Of a stretch of DNA of 64,000 nucleotides, positions 33,735-45,630 are shown piece after piece. Position numbers and translations under genes: made by a program. Position 1 is the first letter of the stretch. Each line of letters starts with the position of its first letter. The DNA comes from Gadus chalcogrammus (Eukaryota; Chordata; Actinopteri; Gadiformes; Gadidae), in assembly GCF_026213295.1 (NCBI RefSeq), contig NC_079428.1, forward strand, positions 130,001 to 194,000, in the 5' to 3' direction. The notes under the pieces were generated by a model. It did not search any database. It saw only the letters and a list, made by a program, of their open reading frames with translations, and was not told the DNA's origin.

Positions 33735-33960
33735 GCATCAGTTCAAGTCCATTTTATCTGTATAGCCTTAATCACCGGTACAGTCCCAAAGCGCCTAACG
33801 GGCCATGTATTGAGGGCACCCACTGACCCAAGGCCCCGAGAGGGAAAGACAATCATCTTGAGGAGGAACATTTACAAGAGTTGGTCTCAGCTCACATGTG
33901 TAGTGAAGGCAATAGTGGGGAGGATTGAGGGAAGAACTGACAAGGCCACCAGGGGAATTA
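33735..33960 (+). repeat. Possible interspersed repeat related to the 31,410 element (copy A)
   Basis: It contains ccattttatctgtatagcc followed by ccccgagagggaaagacaat and gaggaggaacatttacaaga, similar in order to the fish repeat at 31,410. The corresponding copy B segment starts near 45,999. The assignment is weak. Confidence 0.35.
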
Positions 33961-33999
33961 CACCCCTGGAAATCAGTATAATATGGTATGTTACTTAGC

Positions 34000-35160
34000 T
34001 AAATAAGGAGAAAATATTTATTACAGTCAGCCAAGATATTTTATACATAAAATCACAATCTAAAATAGCAGTCCAAAACTAGAAGAAAATTGACCAGACT
34101 AAATCTGAGGCCAACTGCTGAGGGTTAGTGTAACTAACTAACTGCACCGAGGAGGGTTAGTGTAACTAACTAACTGCCCCGAGGAGGGCCTACCACTCAC
34201 CTCAAGGGCCTCACCTCAATCACTGCATCCCAGTGCTTTAACTCGCACGCATGTGAAGGGACCTCATGGGTGCCTACTAGCATCCCTACAGTTTGGCATC
34301 CCAAAAAAAACGAATACAGTATCAAAACAAAGATTTAACAATGGTTCACTAAACCCAAAATATTATAAACACGAACAGAAGATAAGCAAGACAAAAGTAC
34401 AGCAAAACAGCAGCAGGTGAACCTACAAAAATGAACGAAAATGGAGTTAACCCTGCTCACCAAGCTGCACACAGACACTCTGTGTGGCCTACTCTACCCA
34501 CCACCACGGGGTGGAGGGACTGAGTCCAAAGTGACTCAACAACAGGGGGCTATCCTAAAGCTAAAATAAACAAATCAAATGATGGGTCAGCTTGTATAAC
34601 AGGGCATTTTTTTCTACCTAATAAAATGCTACTCACATGGTTGACGCTACACCAGCCACAGCAGGGACACGAGCCATACTGACACACATGGCACGCAGCT
34701 GCCTTAAACAAGGGCCTTGATTAGGGGACTGCAACATTCACAGGCTGCATTCAAGAGCATTATGTTCGACTAGGGTTTCTAGGCTGCTACACATGAATAA
34801 ACTACCAGGAAGACACTCAAGTAGCTGGGGTGTCTTAGTACGCATTTATCCCTGCAACTTGAATTCTGCACCGTCGATGGGTCAGGGCAAAGAACCCCGT
34901 TGGTACTGAAGGGCTAGGGTTAATTAAAGCAGCCAATAGTTCACTACTGCTGTGTTGGTGAATTTAAAAAGATAAAGTTCAGTACTCACCCTTTAACCTC
35001 TAGTGGAGAGCAATACAGTTCAGGACTGATTCTTATCAGTATTGGACAGACTGTCCAAGGGAAGCTAGATGCTAAACATTAACCCACAGCTCTACAAGAC
35101 AATGAACCAAATGATGGAGCCGCAGACTAAACCTTTCCCTGAGTTGTAGAACAATCCAAC
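34000..35160. other. Non-coding, no feature seen (copy A)
   Basis: Unique AT-rich sequence with a duplicated gagggttagtgtaactaact at 34,120-34,170. The same sequence is present near 46,360-47,400 in copy B. Confidence 0.5.
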
Positions 35161-35232
35161 AGAACCTTAAACTGTCACATAAAAGGCAGTGGTCTGGGGG
35201 GCCCAAAGGGGGCCCCCCAGAATCGCATAAAA

Positions 35233-35417
<185 letters not shown>

Positions 35418-35668
35418 CTGACTCACTGCGTCCCCGGCCTCGCTCCCGGGTTCCACCCCGGGTGTCGCTCCAGACCGGTCAGAAGAGGCAGCAACTTCCG
35501 ATTCAACGCCAATCGGACCCACACAAAATGATTCACATGCTGCGCATGCGCCTAATATAGCAGATGAACCTCATTAAGAGCTAACGAGAACTGCTCTGTG
35601 ATTGGCCGGAGTGGAGCAACTCCACCCCTTACAGAGGATCAATTCAGGTGAAAATGTCCTCGGGGCCG

Positions 35669-35748
35669 GTGGGATATATATACACAAATATATCTATACA
35701 TATACATACATATATATGTATATATGTATGTGTATATATATAAATATC
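35669..35748. repeat. AT-rich near-palindrome, copy A
   Basis: A run of tatatatacac / gtgtatatata with catacatatatatgtatatatg at its centre gives an imperfect inverted repeat of about 80 bp. Copy B is near 47,906-47,985. Confidence 0.7.
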
Positions 35749-36004
35749 ACCCCTCTTATCCCGCCACCCTAAGCATCTCGGTGGCGGTGGTGATTTTTGG
35801 CAACTTATACAATCAATGTTTCTTTCACTTGTGATAAAGTAATTACAGTTGATATCTGCTGCTTGCCTACTCAACCTGAAACACTAAACTGACGGCAAAG
35901 AACTTGCTGACGGTCCCTACATACTCTTCTATAGAGAGCACTTGCTGCCGGTCCCTAAAACTGTGTGTATGAATGCCGTCACCAGACTCCACCAGAAAGA
36001 AGAC

Positions 36005-37051
36005 TTCCAGCATAAATCACACTTTTATTGAATACGTCTTAAACATCGATCAGTCCAACAATACACATGTAGGGCATGGGGTCGAAGGTCACCATCCACT
36101 GGAAGGGACGTGGGGTCGAAGGTCACCGTCCACGGGAAGGGACGTGGGGTCGAAGGTCACCGTCCACGGGAAGGGGCGTGGGGTTGAAGGTCACCGTGGG
36201 GTCGAAGGTCGCCGTCCAGACACTAAACTAACCCTAAAGTTTAATTCCTACTCGAAATTAACTGGATCATACAAAATAACGAGGGACGCACGCACGCATC
36301 ACACACACACACACACAGGTTTGGCCTTTAGACATTCTACTGCACTTAAATCACGATATAAAAGTCAACAAAAACTCAATTCACACACTTGGCTTCTTAT
36401 GGAAATATGATTGGCTATTTTCAAAGATCCACCACTCGACTGATGGCCTTCGAACATAAGAACGTATCGATAATGTTTCATATCTTCTAATCATCAAAAG
36501 ATCTCGATCCAGATATTTCCATGACCTTGCAGACATTAATAGTAGAATCCAGAGCTACGTCTTTAAAGATCTAATCCCCACATGGCGAGCCAGAGACTAA
36601 TCACTACAACAACAAAGTGTAACAAACTTCCTCAACTCGTAGTAACTAGATATTTGAACCTTAAGGTAAACCTTATATTGGTCTTTATGGTGAAAAGGCA
36701 AACCCACAGCAAGAACATGTGTAGCAATGAGTTCTTACTTGGTAATATATAATAATGTCACAAAAAACTATCTAAATCAAGTTTAAAACACCTCCAACAT
36801 ATTGATATCCCCTGCCTATTTGAAAACCGTCTAAACTTCATGAAAAAACAAGTTGCTGAAACTCTTCCTAACGTCCTGGGATGAGACCAAGCCCCACAAA
36901 AAGATAACCTGCTAGCGCCTACAAGGCTCCTACACAGACCCGCCCAGCGCCATGGCAACAACACTCAGGGCTGGGGGCAAGGTGGGAGGTGGGGCCAAGC
37001 CGGGGGGCGGGCCAAAGGGCAGCTAGAAGGTGGAGACGACCGCCTGCTCCA
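36005..37051 (-). other. camk2d: Candidate camk2d terminal exon/3'UTR, copy A
   Basis: On the - strand a strong pyrimidine tract and acceptor (tctcttctctctctag) precede TGGAGCAGGCGGTCGTCTCC, and about 1 kb downstream there is an AATAAA (complement of 36024-36029). This could be the 3'UTR exon of camk2d, whose last recognised coding exon lies upstream on that strand. Read in phase 1 it gives VEQAVVSTF and stop. Joined to the CA|gtgagg donor of the association-domain exon it gives a low-complexity tail, so it may be purely untranslated. Supported by splice signal, poly(A) signal and gene order, not by protein similarity. Confidence 0.4.
36062..36215. repeat. Short tandem repeat, about 33-bp unit, four copies (copy A)
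   Basis: Units of gacgtggggtcgaaggtcac then cgtccacgggaag. Copy B is near 48,298-48,450. Confidence 0.8.
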
Positions 37052-37137
37052 CTAGAGAGAGAAGAGACACAATAGGAACAGGAAGTGAGTTGAGAAGATA
37101 GATGGCTAAAACAGAAGGAGGAAGAGAAACATTAAGG

Positions 37138-37500
37138 GTGAGTCCACACTAAGGGTGAGTCCACCCTAAGGGTGAGTCCACATTAAGGGTGAGTCCACAC
37201 TAAGGGTGAGTCCACACTAAGGGTGAGTCCACATTAAGGGTGAGTCCACACTAAGGGTGAGTCCACATTAAGGGTGAGTCTACATTAAGGGTGAGTCCAC
37301 ATTGAGGGTGAGTCAACATTAAGGGTGAGTCCACCTTTAGAGTGAGTCCACATTAAGGGTGATTCCACATTAAGGGTGAGTCCACCTTTAGGGTGAGTCC
37401 ACATTAAGGGTGAGTCCACATTAAGGGTGAGTCCACATTGAGGGTGAGTCCACATTGAGGGTGAGTCCACATTGAGGGTGAGTCAACATTAAGGGTGAGG
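37138..37500. repeat. Minisatellite, 17-bp unit (copy A)
   Basis: About 21 copies of gggtgagtccacattaa. Copy B (49,367-49,735) carries more 1-bp indels. Confidence 0.93.
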
Positions 37501-38958
37501 ACACCGCTGTGGAGCTGTTAAGAGTAGATTGCAGGTGGAACTGTTAGAATAAGGGTGGAGGTGGAGCTGTTAAGAGTAGGGTGGAGGTGGAACTGTTAGA
37601 ATAAGGGTGGAGGTGGAGCTGTTAAGAGTAGGGTGGAGGTGGAACTGTTAGAATAAGGGTGGAGCTGTTAGAGTAGGGTGGAGGTGGAACTGTTAGAATA
37701 AGGGTGGAGCTGTTGGAGTAGGGTGGAGGTGCATGCGTTAGAGTAGGGTGGAGGTGGAGCTGTTAGAGTAGGGTGGAGGTGGAGCTGTTAGAGTAGGGTG
37801 GAGGTGGATGCATTAGAGTAGGGTGGAGGTGGAGCTGTTAAGAGTAGGGTGGAGGTGGAACTGTTAGAATAAGGGTGGAGGTGGAGCTGTTAAGAGTAGG
37901 GTGGAGGTGGAACTGTTAGAATAAGGGTGGAGCTGTTAGAGTAGGGTGGAGGTGGAACTGTTAGAATAAGGGTTGAGGTGGAGCTGTTGGAGTAGGGTGG
38001 AGGTGCATGCGTTAGAGTAGGGTGGAGGTGGAGCTGTTGGAGTAGGGTGGAGGTGGATGCATTAGAGTAGGGTGGAGGTGGAGCTGTTAGAGTAGGGATG
38101 AGGTGGAGCTGTTAGAGTAGGGTGGAGGTGGAGCTGTTAGAGTAGGGTGGAGGTGGAGCTGTTAGAGTAGGGATGAGGTGGATGCGTTAGAGTAGGGTGG
38201 AGGTGGAGCTGTTAGAGTAGGGTGGAGGTGGAGCTGTTAGAGTAGGGTGGAGGTGGAGCTGTTAGAGTAGGGTGGAGGTGGAGCTGTTAGAGTAGGGTGG
38301 AGGTGGAGCTGTTGGAGTAGGGTGGAGGTGCATGCGTTAGAGTAGGGTGGAGGTGGAGCTGTTAGAGTAGGGTGGAGGTGGAGCTGTTAGAGTAGGGTGG
38401 AGGTGGAGCTGTTAGAGTAGGGTGGAGGTGGAGCTGTTAGAGTAGGGATGAGGTGGAGCTGTTAGAGTAGGGTGGAGGTGGATGCATTAGAGTAGGGTGG
38501 AGGTGGAGCTGTTAGAGTAGGGTGGAGGTGGAGCTGTTAGAGTAGGGTGGAGGTGGATGCATTAGAGTAGGGTGGAGGTGGAGCTGTTAGAGTAGGGTGG
38601 AGGTGGAGCTGTTGGAGTAGGGTGGAGGTGGAGCTGTTAGAGTAGGGTGGAGGTGGAGCTGTTAGAGTAGGGTGGAGGTGGAGCTGTTAGAGTAGGGTGG
38701 AGGTGGATGCGTTAGAGTAGGGTGGAGGTGGATGCGTTAGAGTAGGGTGGAAGGAGGTGGAGCTGTTAGAGTAGGGTGGAGGTGGAGCTGTTAGAGTAGG
38801 GTGGAGGTGGAGCTGTTAGAGTAGGGTGGAGGTGGAGCTGTTAGAGTAGGGTGGAGGTGGAGCTGTTAGAGTAGGGTGGAGGGTGGATGCGTTAGAGTAG
38901 GGTGGAAGGAGGTGGAGCTGTTAGAGTAGGGTGGAGGTGGAGCTGTTAGAGTAGGGTG
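37500..38958. repeat. Minisatellite, about 25-bp unit, left part (copy A)
   Basis: Tandem gagtagggtggaggtggagc followed by tgtta, with gatgcatta, gatgcgtta and gaactgttagaataa variants. The array resumes at 43,340 after the gypsy element, which inserted into it. Confidence 0.95.
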
Positions 38959-39088
38959 TGTCATGATATGTATAAATGCAGATCATGTGTAAGCCACTGG
39001 GGGCGCTAGAGTTGAATAAACTACCACAAGATGGTTGCAACAGCAGGCTGAGTGGTGTGTCTGTTTACTTTAGATAAGCAACATAACA
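38959..39088 (+). repeat. 5' LTR of gypsy copy A
   Basis: 130 bp, TGTCATG to ATAACA. The same sequence lies at 43210-43339. Confidence 0.95.
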
Positions 39089-39101
39089 TGGTGTCAGAAG
39101 T
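39089..39101 (+). promoter_or_regulatory. Primer-binding site (tRNA-Leu type)
   Basis: TGGTGTCAGAAGT directly abuts the 5' LTR and is complementary to the ACTTCTGACACCA end of vertebrate tRNA-Leu. The copy B site (from 51332) has one extra base. Confidence 0.75.
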
Positions 39102-39433
39102 AAAAGGAAAAACACTAACGAGGATTTGCAAGGTATTGCAAACATGGAAGGACTTAAGCCGCCCGCTGGACTTGATCTACTGCACGGTAACCTGTCAGAA
39201 ACTGGAGGAGATTTCGGCAGAGTTTTGAGCTGTATTTAACAGCTGCTGGGGGCGCGAGCAAGTCAGCTAAGGTACAGTCCTCACTATTCTTCATATAGCC
39301 GGCGAGAGGCGGTGGAAGTGTACAATACCTTCACATTTGACGAGGAGGATGATAGGCTTAAACTGGCGATAATTCTGGAAAATTTGAAGAATACTGCAAC
39401 CCCAGAAAGAATATAACCTATGAAAGGTACAAA

Positions 39434-40066
39434 TTGTTCACGTGTGTGCAAGGGGACATGTCATTTAACCAATACCTTACGGAGTTAAAACTAAAGGCAA
39501 AGTCATGTGAATTCGCACAGTTAAGAGAGTCCCTTATCAGAGATCGAGTTGTCTGTGGAATCACGTCTGATACGTTGAGAGAGCGATTGTTACGTGAAGT
39601 TGACATTTCTCTTGAAAAGGCAGCACAGCTGTGCCTCGCGGCAGAAACAACAAAAGTACAAATAAAACAAATGCATGAAGAGGATCACAATGCGCAATCC
39701 TTTGCAAGTGAAAGCAAGGACATAGATGCAGTGAGGCACAAGCAGACACGCGATAAAGAATACCGAAATAAAACCCAAGTAAGCATGCAAGACAAGGGTC
39801 GCACGTTTTATTGCACAAGATGTGGAACTGAGCATGTATCACGAAAATGCCCGGCTTTTGGCAAACAATGTAAGAACTGTGAGAAAATGAACCACTTTGC
39901 CAAGGTGTGTAGGTCGATGAAGACAGTGTACTCAGTAGATGATGACGACACAGATCAACAAGCAAGTCTGTTCCTTGGTGTTGTGAATGCAAAGACACAG
40001 AGACAGACAGATGAATGGACTGTTGAATTAAAATTGGATCACAAACAAGTCAAAATTCAAACTTGA
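39434..40066 (+). pseudogene. gypsy gag fragment with two zinc knuckles (copy A)
   Basis: The frame includes FNQYLTELKLKAKSCEFAQL, a capsid-like helix region, followed by CTRCGTEHVSRKC and CKNCEKMNHFAKVC, both CX2CX4HX4C knuckles that bind element RNA. The frame opens upstream (from about 39,144) but contains a frameshift near 39,390, and another at about 40,050 cuts the protease in the LDTGA region. The nucleocapsid part is intact. Confidence 0.85.
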
Positions 40067-40144
40067 TACTGGTGCACAGGCCAATGTAATTCCTTTCAGT
40101 CTCTTGCAAAGAATAGGGATAAAGAACATACTACGTCCAACAAT

Positions 40145-40891
40145 GTGAAACTTTCAACGTACACTGGAGACAAAATACCAGTGAAGGGAAAGTGCAAATG
40201 GAGCGTGAAATACAAAAAGAAAGCATTTAATCTGGAATTCATTGTTGTAAAATCAGATGCCAAACCAATACTTGGGATTCAGGCATGTGAAGAAATGGGG
40301 CTCATCAAGAGAGTTATGGCACTAAATAAAAGTGACAAAATGGATATCTTCAAGGAGTATGCTGATGTGTTTGAGGGACTAGGCTGCCTAGAGGGAGAAC
40401 ACACTATTCAAATTGATGTAAGGCGTGACACCAAAAGTGCACCCACCTAGGAAAATTCCTGTCACTTGAGAGAAAAACTAAAAACAGAATTGAACAGAAT
40501 GGAAAAAATGAAAGTGATTGTAAAAATCGAAGAGCCAACTCAGTGGGTCAACCCTATTGTTATCGTTGAAAAGCCTAATGGAAAACTAAGAATTTGCTTA
40601 GATCCACGTGATCTTAACACAGCAGTAATGAGGGAACACTACCAGCTACCAACAGTTGAGGAAATAACCTGCAGACTCTCAGAAGCCAAATACTTCACAG
40701 TGCTGGACGCAAGCTCAGGGTTTTGGCAACTCAAACTAGACGAAGCCAGCACTCGCCTCTGTACATTCAACACTCCCTTTGGTCGTTATAGATTCCTCAG
40801 ACTTCCATTTGGAATTAATTCGGCTCCTGAGGTGTTCCACAGGACAGTGAGACAGCTGTTTGAAGGAATTGAAGGTGTTGAACATACATAG
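40145..40891 (+). pseudogene. gypsy protease C-terminus and reverse transcriptase (copy A, frameshifted)
   Basis: Contains KPILGIQACEEMGLI (end of protease), then WVNPIVIVEKPNGKLRICLD, YFTVLDASSGFWQLKLDE and FGRYRFLRLPFGINSAPE, which are RT blocks 1-5. The YIDD catalytic box follows near 40,890 but is broken by a 1-bp loss here and intact in copy B. Two frame breaks occur near 40,420-40,470. Confidence 0.85.
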
Positions 40892-41107
40892 ATGACCTCT
40901 TGGTTTGGGTGAGACAAAAGAGCTGCATGACTGCAGATTGAGACAAGTGCTGGAGATAGCAAGAGCCAAGAATTTCAAGCTGAATAAGAGAAAATGCAAG
41001 GTGGGCCTAGAGGAAATCAAATACCTGGGTCATATCTTCCACAAAAGACGGTTTTGAAACCGGATCAGACCAAGATTGAGGCTATTCTGAAAACGCTCTG
41101 CTCCGAA

Positions 41108-41346
41108 CATCTGCAATGTACATCTCCTTTCCTGGCTTGTACTGTACATTCACCTGGTATTTTCTGCAGTCTCATTAAAAGTCTCTGTATTCTAGCTGGA
41201 GCACTGCTCAGTGGTTTTTTCATTATCACTTCAAGTGGTTTGTGATCCGACTGCACATCCCACTTCTCTTCCGTAAATGTACTGATGAAAACGCTCTGCT
41301 CCGAACACAATTGCTAACATCTCCTTTCTATTTGCGCGTAACGCTG
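41108..41346 (-). repeat. Inverted copy of RNase H segment inside pol (copy A, left arm)
   Basis: This 239-bp stretch is the reverse complement of 41440-41675 with a handful of differences. It takes the place of the RT-RNase H connection region. The frame on the - strand reads FGAERFHQYI and PLEVIMKKPLSSAPARIQRL, the same peptides as the + strand RNase H. Confidence 0.93.
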
Positions 41347-42187
41347 TCAGTGGATGCATCAAAAAGTGGACTTGGAGCCGTTTTACTTCAAGAGCTCAAG
41401 CCAGTAGCTTATGCATCGCGCGCACTGACAGAGACTGAGCAGCGCTACGCGCAAATAGAAAAGGAGATGTTAGCAATTGTGTTCGGAGCAGAGCGTTTTC
41501 ATCAGTACATTACGGAAGAGAAGTGGATGTGCCAGTCGGATCACAACCACTTGAAGTGATAATGAAAAAACCACTGAGCAGTGCTCCAGCTAGAATACAG
41601 AGACTTTAATGAGACTGCAGAAATACCAGGTGAATGTACAGTACAAGCCAGGAAAGGAGATGTACATTGCAGATGCATTATCCAGAGCTTACTTACCAGT
41701 GACCAGCTCTCCAGATAAAGACATTGAAGCGCAGGTGCACATGGTGATCTCCAATTTACCCGTGTCAAAAGAGAAATTGGAGGAATTCAGAAAGGCAACA
41801 ACAAATGATGTGACACTGACTAAACTCGTTGAAACTGTTCTTAATGGATGGCCAGAAACCAGGAGCCAAGCTGCCCAAGAAATACGAGCGTATTGGAACT
41901 TCAGAGAAGAGATTCTCAGGTGTGAATGGAGTTCTGTACAAGGGAGAAGACTCATCGTTCCGGCAGCAATGAGAGGAGGAAATGTTTTAAAGCGCATCCA
42001 TGAAAGTCACTTGGGCATTGAAGCGCAGGCGGAGGAAGGAGAAAGCCTTTTGGCCTGGAATGTCCGGAAAAAAAAAATCGCAGAGATGGTGAACAGGTGT
42101 GAGCGTGTGCAGGACATATCAGAAATGTCAAAACTAAAGAGCCACTACACCACACAGTGTTCCAGAAAGACCCTGGAGACCCGATAG
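41338..42187 (+). pseudogene. gypsy RNase H and start of integrase (copy A, broken)
   Basis: RVTLSVDASKSGLGAVLLQE opens RNase H, EKEMLAIVFGAERFHQYI follows, and KPGKEMYIADALSRA closes it. The integrase zinc region (HESHLGI) begins near 41,998 but the later C-C pair and the catalytic core are scrambled by frequent indels at 42,000-42,900. Confidence 0.8.
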
Positions 42188-43147
42188 GTGTTGACCTATT
42201 CCCACCTTCAGCAGAGAGGCGTCTTTTACTACTGGTGGTATTACTATTTTTCATAGAGTGGATTGGTTGAAAGTCAGACCACAAGAAGTGCAAACAATCC
42301 ATCAACATATGAGTCACAGTTCGACAGCCAGGCATTCATGAATAGTGATCTAGATAACGGACACAGTTCAGCTCTCGTGAGTTCCAAGCCTTTGCAAAGA
42401 GTGGGGGAGTTCAGTCACCAAACCTTCAAAGCCCCTACCATGCGCAGTCTAATGGATCATGGCGAAGGAAAGAGGACTACAGACTATCAAACTATGCTTA
42501 AAACAAATCGAAGCTGATGGAAAAAGAATCCAATATCTGTCGTTGATGAGTTGAGGAGTACACCTATGGAGGATGTAGGCGTTGGTCACCCGCCGCGTTG
42601 ATGGTTCGACGTTTGAGAACAAGACTGCCGACGACCTCCAGATGTTGAAACTCAACTGGTCAAAGTACAGTCCAAAAGGTGTTTGAAACAAGGACAACGA
42701 AACAGAACGAATATTTTCGATCAAAGGAGCAGAGCACTCCCGAACTTGAGGTTGGCGACAATGTCAGAATCTGCGGAAGATAGGGAAGCCAGCCAGGTAC
42801 GGGACTTTTGACCAGCCAAGATCATTGTAGTCCAGCACCTGGGGGAAAAAGTATACAGAAAGAACAGAAGTTGGATGCAGGTCCAAGGCATGATACACAA
42901 TAAAGGACACAACAAAACAGATGTGACTCAACGGATGGCATGCCAGTACCGAGGAAAAAAGCATGAAAGGACATTCAAAAGAAAACATCAAGAAGTAATT
43001 CTAGGTTCACAAAGCTTTCAAGTTACCCTTTGTGAACCAACAGCAAGTGGACGAATTGTATACAAAGCAAGAAGATTCATCGAGGATTACTGGATATTAT
43101 ATTATTATTTTATTATTTTATTTTTTTCATGTTTGAGCAGTGTATGC

Positions 43148-43196
<49 letters not shown>

Positions 43197-43209
43197 AAAA
43201 TAAAGAGGA

Positions 43210-43339
43210 TGTCATGATATGTATAAATGCAGATCATGTGTAAGCCACTGGGGGCGCTAGAGTTGAATAAACTACCACAAGATGGTTGCAACAGCAGGCT
43301 GAGTGGTGTGTCTGTTTACTTTAGATAAGCAACATAACA
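43210..43339 (+). repeat. 3' LTR of gypsy copy A
   Basis: 130 bp, same as the 5' LTR, preceded by a short purine tract (aaagagga) and a long A run, followed by the gggtg target duplicate at 43340-43344. Confidence 0.95.
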
Positions 43340-43960
43340 GGGTGGAGGTGGAGCTGTTAGAGTAGGGTGGAGGTGGATGCATTAGAGTAGGGTGGAGGTG
43401 GAGCTGTTAGAGTAGGGTGGAGGTGGAGCTGTTAGAGTAGGGTGGAGGTGGAGCTGTTAGAGTAGGGTTGAGGTGGATGCATTAGAGTAGGGTGGAGGTG
43501 GAGCTGTTAGAGTAGGGTGGAGGTGGAGCTGTTAGAGTAGGGTGGAGGTGGAGCTGTTAGAGTAGGGTGGAGGTGGATGCATTAGAGTAGGGTGGAGGTG
43601 GAGCTGTTAGAGTAGGGTGGAGGTGGATGCATTAGAGTAGGGTGGAGGTGGAGCTGTTAGAGTAGGGTGGAGGTGGAGCTGTTAGAGTAGGGTGGAGGTG
43701 GATGCATTAGAGTAGGGTGGAGGTGGATGCGTTAGAGTAGGGTGGAGGTGGAGCTGTTAGAGTAGGGTGGAGGTGGAGCTGTTAGAGTAGGGTGGAGGTG
43801 GATGCGTTAGAGTAGGGTGGAGGTGGAGCTGTTAGAGTAGGGTGGAGGTGGATGCATTAGAGTAGGGTGGAGGTGGAGCTGTTAGAGTGGGTGGAGGTGG
43901 AGCTGTTAGAGTAGGGTGGAGGTGGATGCGTTAGAGTAGGGTGGAAGGAGGTGGAGCGAC
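43340..43960. repeat. Minisatellite, about 25-bp unit, right part (copy A)
   Basis: Continuation of the 37,500-38,958 array after the gypsy element, with alternating ggagctgttagagtag and ggatgcattagagtag units. Confidence 0.94.
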
Positions 43961-43994
43961 CGGTTTGATCCGCCTCAGGATCCAGGGCCTGATG

Positions 43995-44567
43995 GAGATG
44001 TTCTGTAGAACGGGCTGGTACCTCACTGGTGTGGTGGAGAACGTTACTGGTACCAGTACTGGTTTGAGTGTAGACCAGTACCTCACTGGTGTAGGTGGAG
44101 AACGTTACTGGTACCAGTACTGGTATGGTTTGAGTGTAGACCAGTACCTCACTGGTGCAGGTGGAGAACGTTACTGGTACCAGTACTGGTACTGGTGAGT
44201 GTAGACCAGTACCTCACTGGTGTAGGTGGAGAACGTTACTGGTACCAGTACTGGTTGAGTGTAGACCAGTACCTCACTGGTGTAGGTGGAGAACGTTACT
44301 GGTACCAGTACTGGTTTGAGTGTAACCAGTACCTCACTGGTGTAGGTGGAGAACGTTACCGGTACCAGTACTGGTACTGGTTTGAGTGTAGACCAGTACT
44401 CACTGGTGTAGGTGGAGAACGTTAATGGTACCAGTACTGGTACTGGTGTGAGTGTAGACCAGTACCTCACTGGTGAGGTGGAGAACGTTACTGTACCAGT
44501 ACTGGTTTGAGTGTAGACCAGTACCTCACTGGTGTAGGTGGAGAACGTTACCGGTACCAGTACTGGT
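43995..44567. repeat. Minisatellite, about 60-bp unit, cut by the gap (copy A)
   Basis: About ten copies of gtgtaggtggagaacgttac, tggtaccagtactggt and gagtgtagaccagtacctca. The array is interrupted by the N run, and copy B has the full extent (56,370-57,420). Confidence 0.93.
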
Positions 44568-44667
44568 NNNNNNNNNNNNNNNNNNNNNNNNNNNNNNNNN
44601 NNNNNNNNNNNNNNNNNNNNNNNNNNNNNNNNNNNNNNNNNNNNNNNNNNNNNNNNNNNNNNNNNNN
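44568..44667. other. Assembly gap, exactly 100 N
   Basis: One hundred N between a minisatellite end and the restart of sequence already present at 32,406. A 100-N run is the usual placeholder for a gap of unknown size. Confidence 0.99.
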
Positions 44668-45522
44668 TTGGAACCAACCATAGAGCATGTGGTCTGGCCC
44701 GTCTACCGGTCTGAGCATCATTACTCTTCCAAAACATCCTCACATGGACTCCCAGAGCCTCGCCGGGACCCTGGAGCCGGTCTGACAGAAGAACCATCAC
44801 CAGAGACCTGCTGGTCCTAGTCTGAATACTGACCCAATAAACTAAGATCACATTTTATGAAACATCTTTGACCCAAGAAAAATCCAGACCAATGTTTTTT
44901 TCCAGACCAATCTTCAAAGACTTCATCTACGTCGTACACATATGCCAGAGATGGATGACAAGTTAAAAATAGGAAAAAAAACAGGAGAAAGGGGGTAACA
45001 ACCACACATGTACACTCATGAGATGGTGCGCCTTAAAGCGAGAAATGGGTTTTCTGCGTTGGAATCGCTCCGAACACCAACAGACCTCGTCGTTGGATGA
45101 GCTGTGAATCAAAACGGGAACATGGGATCGGTTGGCTTCACGTTGTTTTATTATTATTATATATTCACGTCAATTGAGTAACACTTTACCTCGCTAACTA
45201 ACCCTGAGACATACGCTACATACAAACAGCTGTAACGTTACGGTATCGCAACAGTGGCCGGCCCCTCTCTGGTCAAAACAATCAATCATACTAAACATGA
45301 CTTGAGCACATTGAATGTTGACTTAACATAACGTTAAACAGCAGATTCTCAATTCACCTCCTCAGTGTTTAAAGGGAGGAAAAGACCCCACACAACAGTG
45401 GAGTCTCCAGTGAGTGCTTGGTTTTCAGGTCCTTTATCCTCTAGTCCGATCTGCCCACCAGTTGGCGCTTTAGGGTCAGATTCAACCGCTGCTCCCGTGT
45501 GGAGAAAACTACAACTTCGCCT

Positions 45523-45630
45523 CATTCTCCTCCGCATTATACAGGGTTAGGGTTAGGGTTCCCCTAACCCTAATGAGGGGAAGCTGGCTCCCCCCTAGCC
45601 AGCTTCCCCTCATTCTCCTCTGCATTATAC
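45523..45630. repeat. Telomere-like palindrome within a short direct repeat (copy B)
   Basis: The same structure as 33,259-33,385 with shorter hairpin arms (about 20 bp missing). Confidence 0.75.

Larger units (their letters stand above)
38959..43339 (+). mobile_element. Ty3/gypsy LTR retrotransposon, copy A
   Basis: A 4.38-kb element with two 130-bp LTRs (38959-39088 and 43210-43339) that look identical, beginning TGTCATG and ending ATAACA, flanked by a 5-bp target duplication gggtg. Right after the 5' LTR lies a primer-binding site tggtgtcagaagt, complementary to the 3' end of tRNA-Leu. It encodes a Gag with two CCHC knuckles, a protease, RT, RNase H and integrase in the Ty3/gypsy order. 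The pol resembles the mag-like (K02A2.6-type) lineage, by inference. This copy has numerous single-base indels, mostly at 40,050-42,900, that break the frames. Copy B keeps them longer, so many of these are probably sequence errors. A long poly(A) tract (43,150-43,193) precedes the 3' LTR. Confidence 0.95.

Noticed and set aside
37036..37051. VEQAVVSTF-stop as a certain camk2d C-terminus
   Set aside because: The required phase 1 does not match the CA|gtgagg donor (phase 2), so I keep the exon only as a candidate 3'UTR.
44171..44851. Frames that run through the 100-N gap
   Set aside because: The gap has no sequence, so continuity there is an artefact of translation of N.
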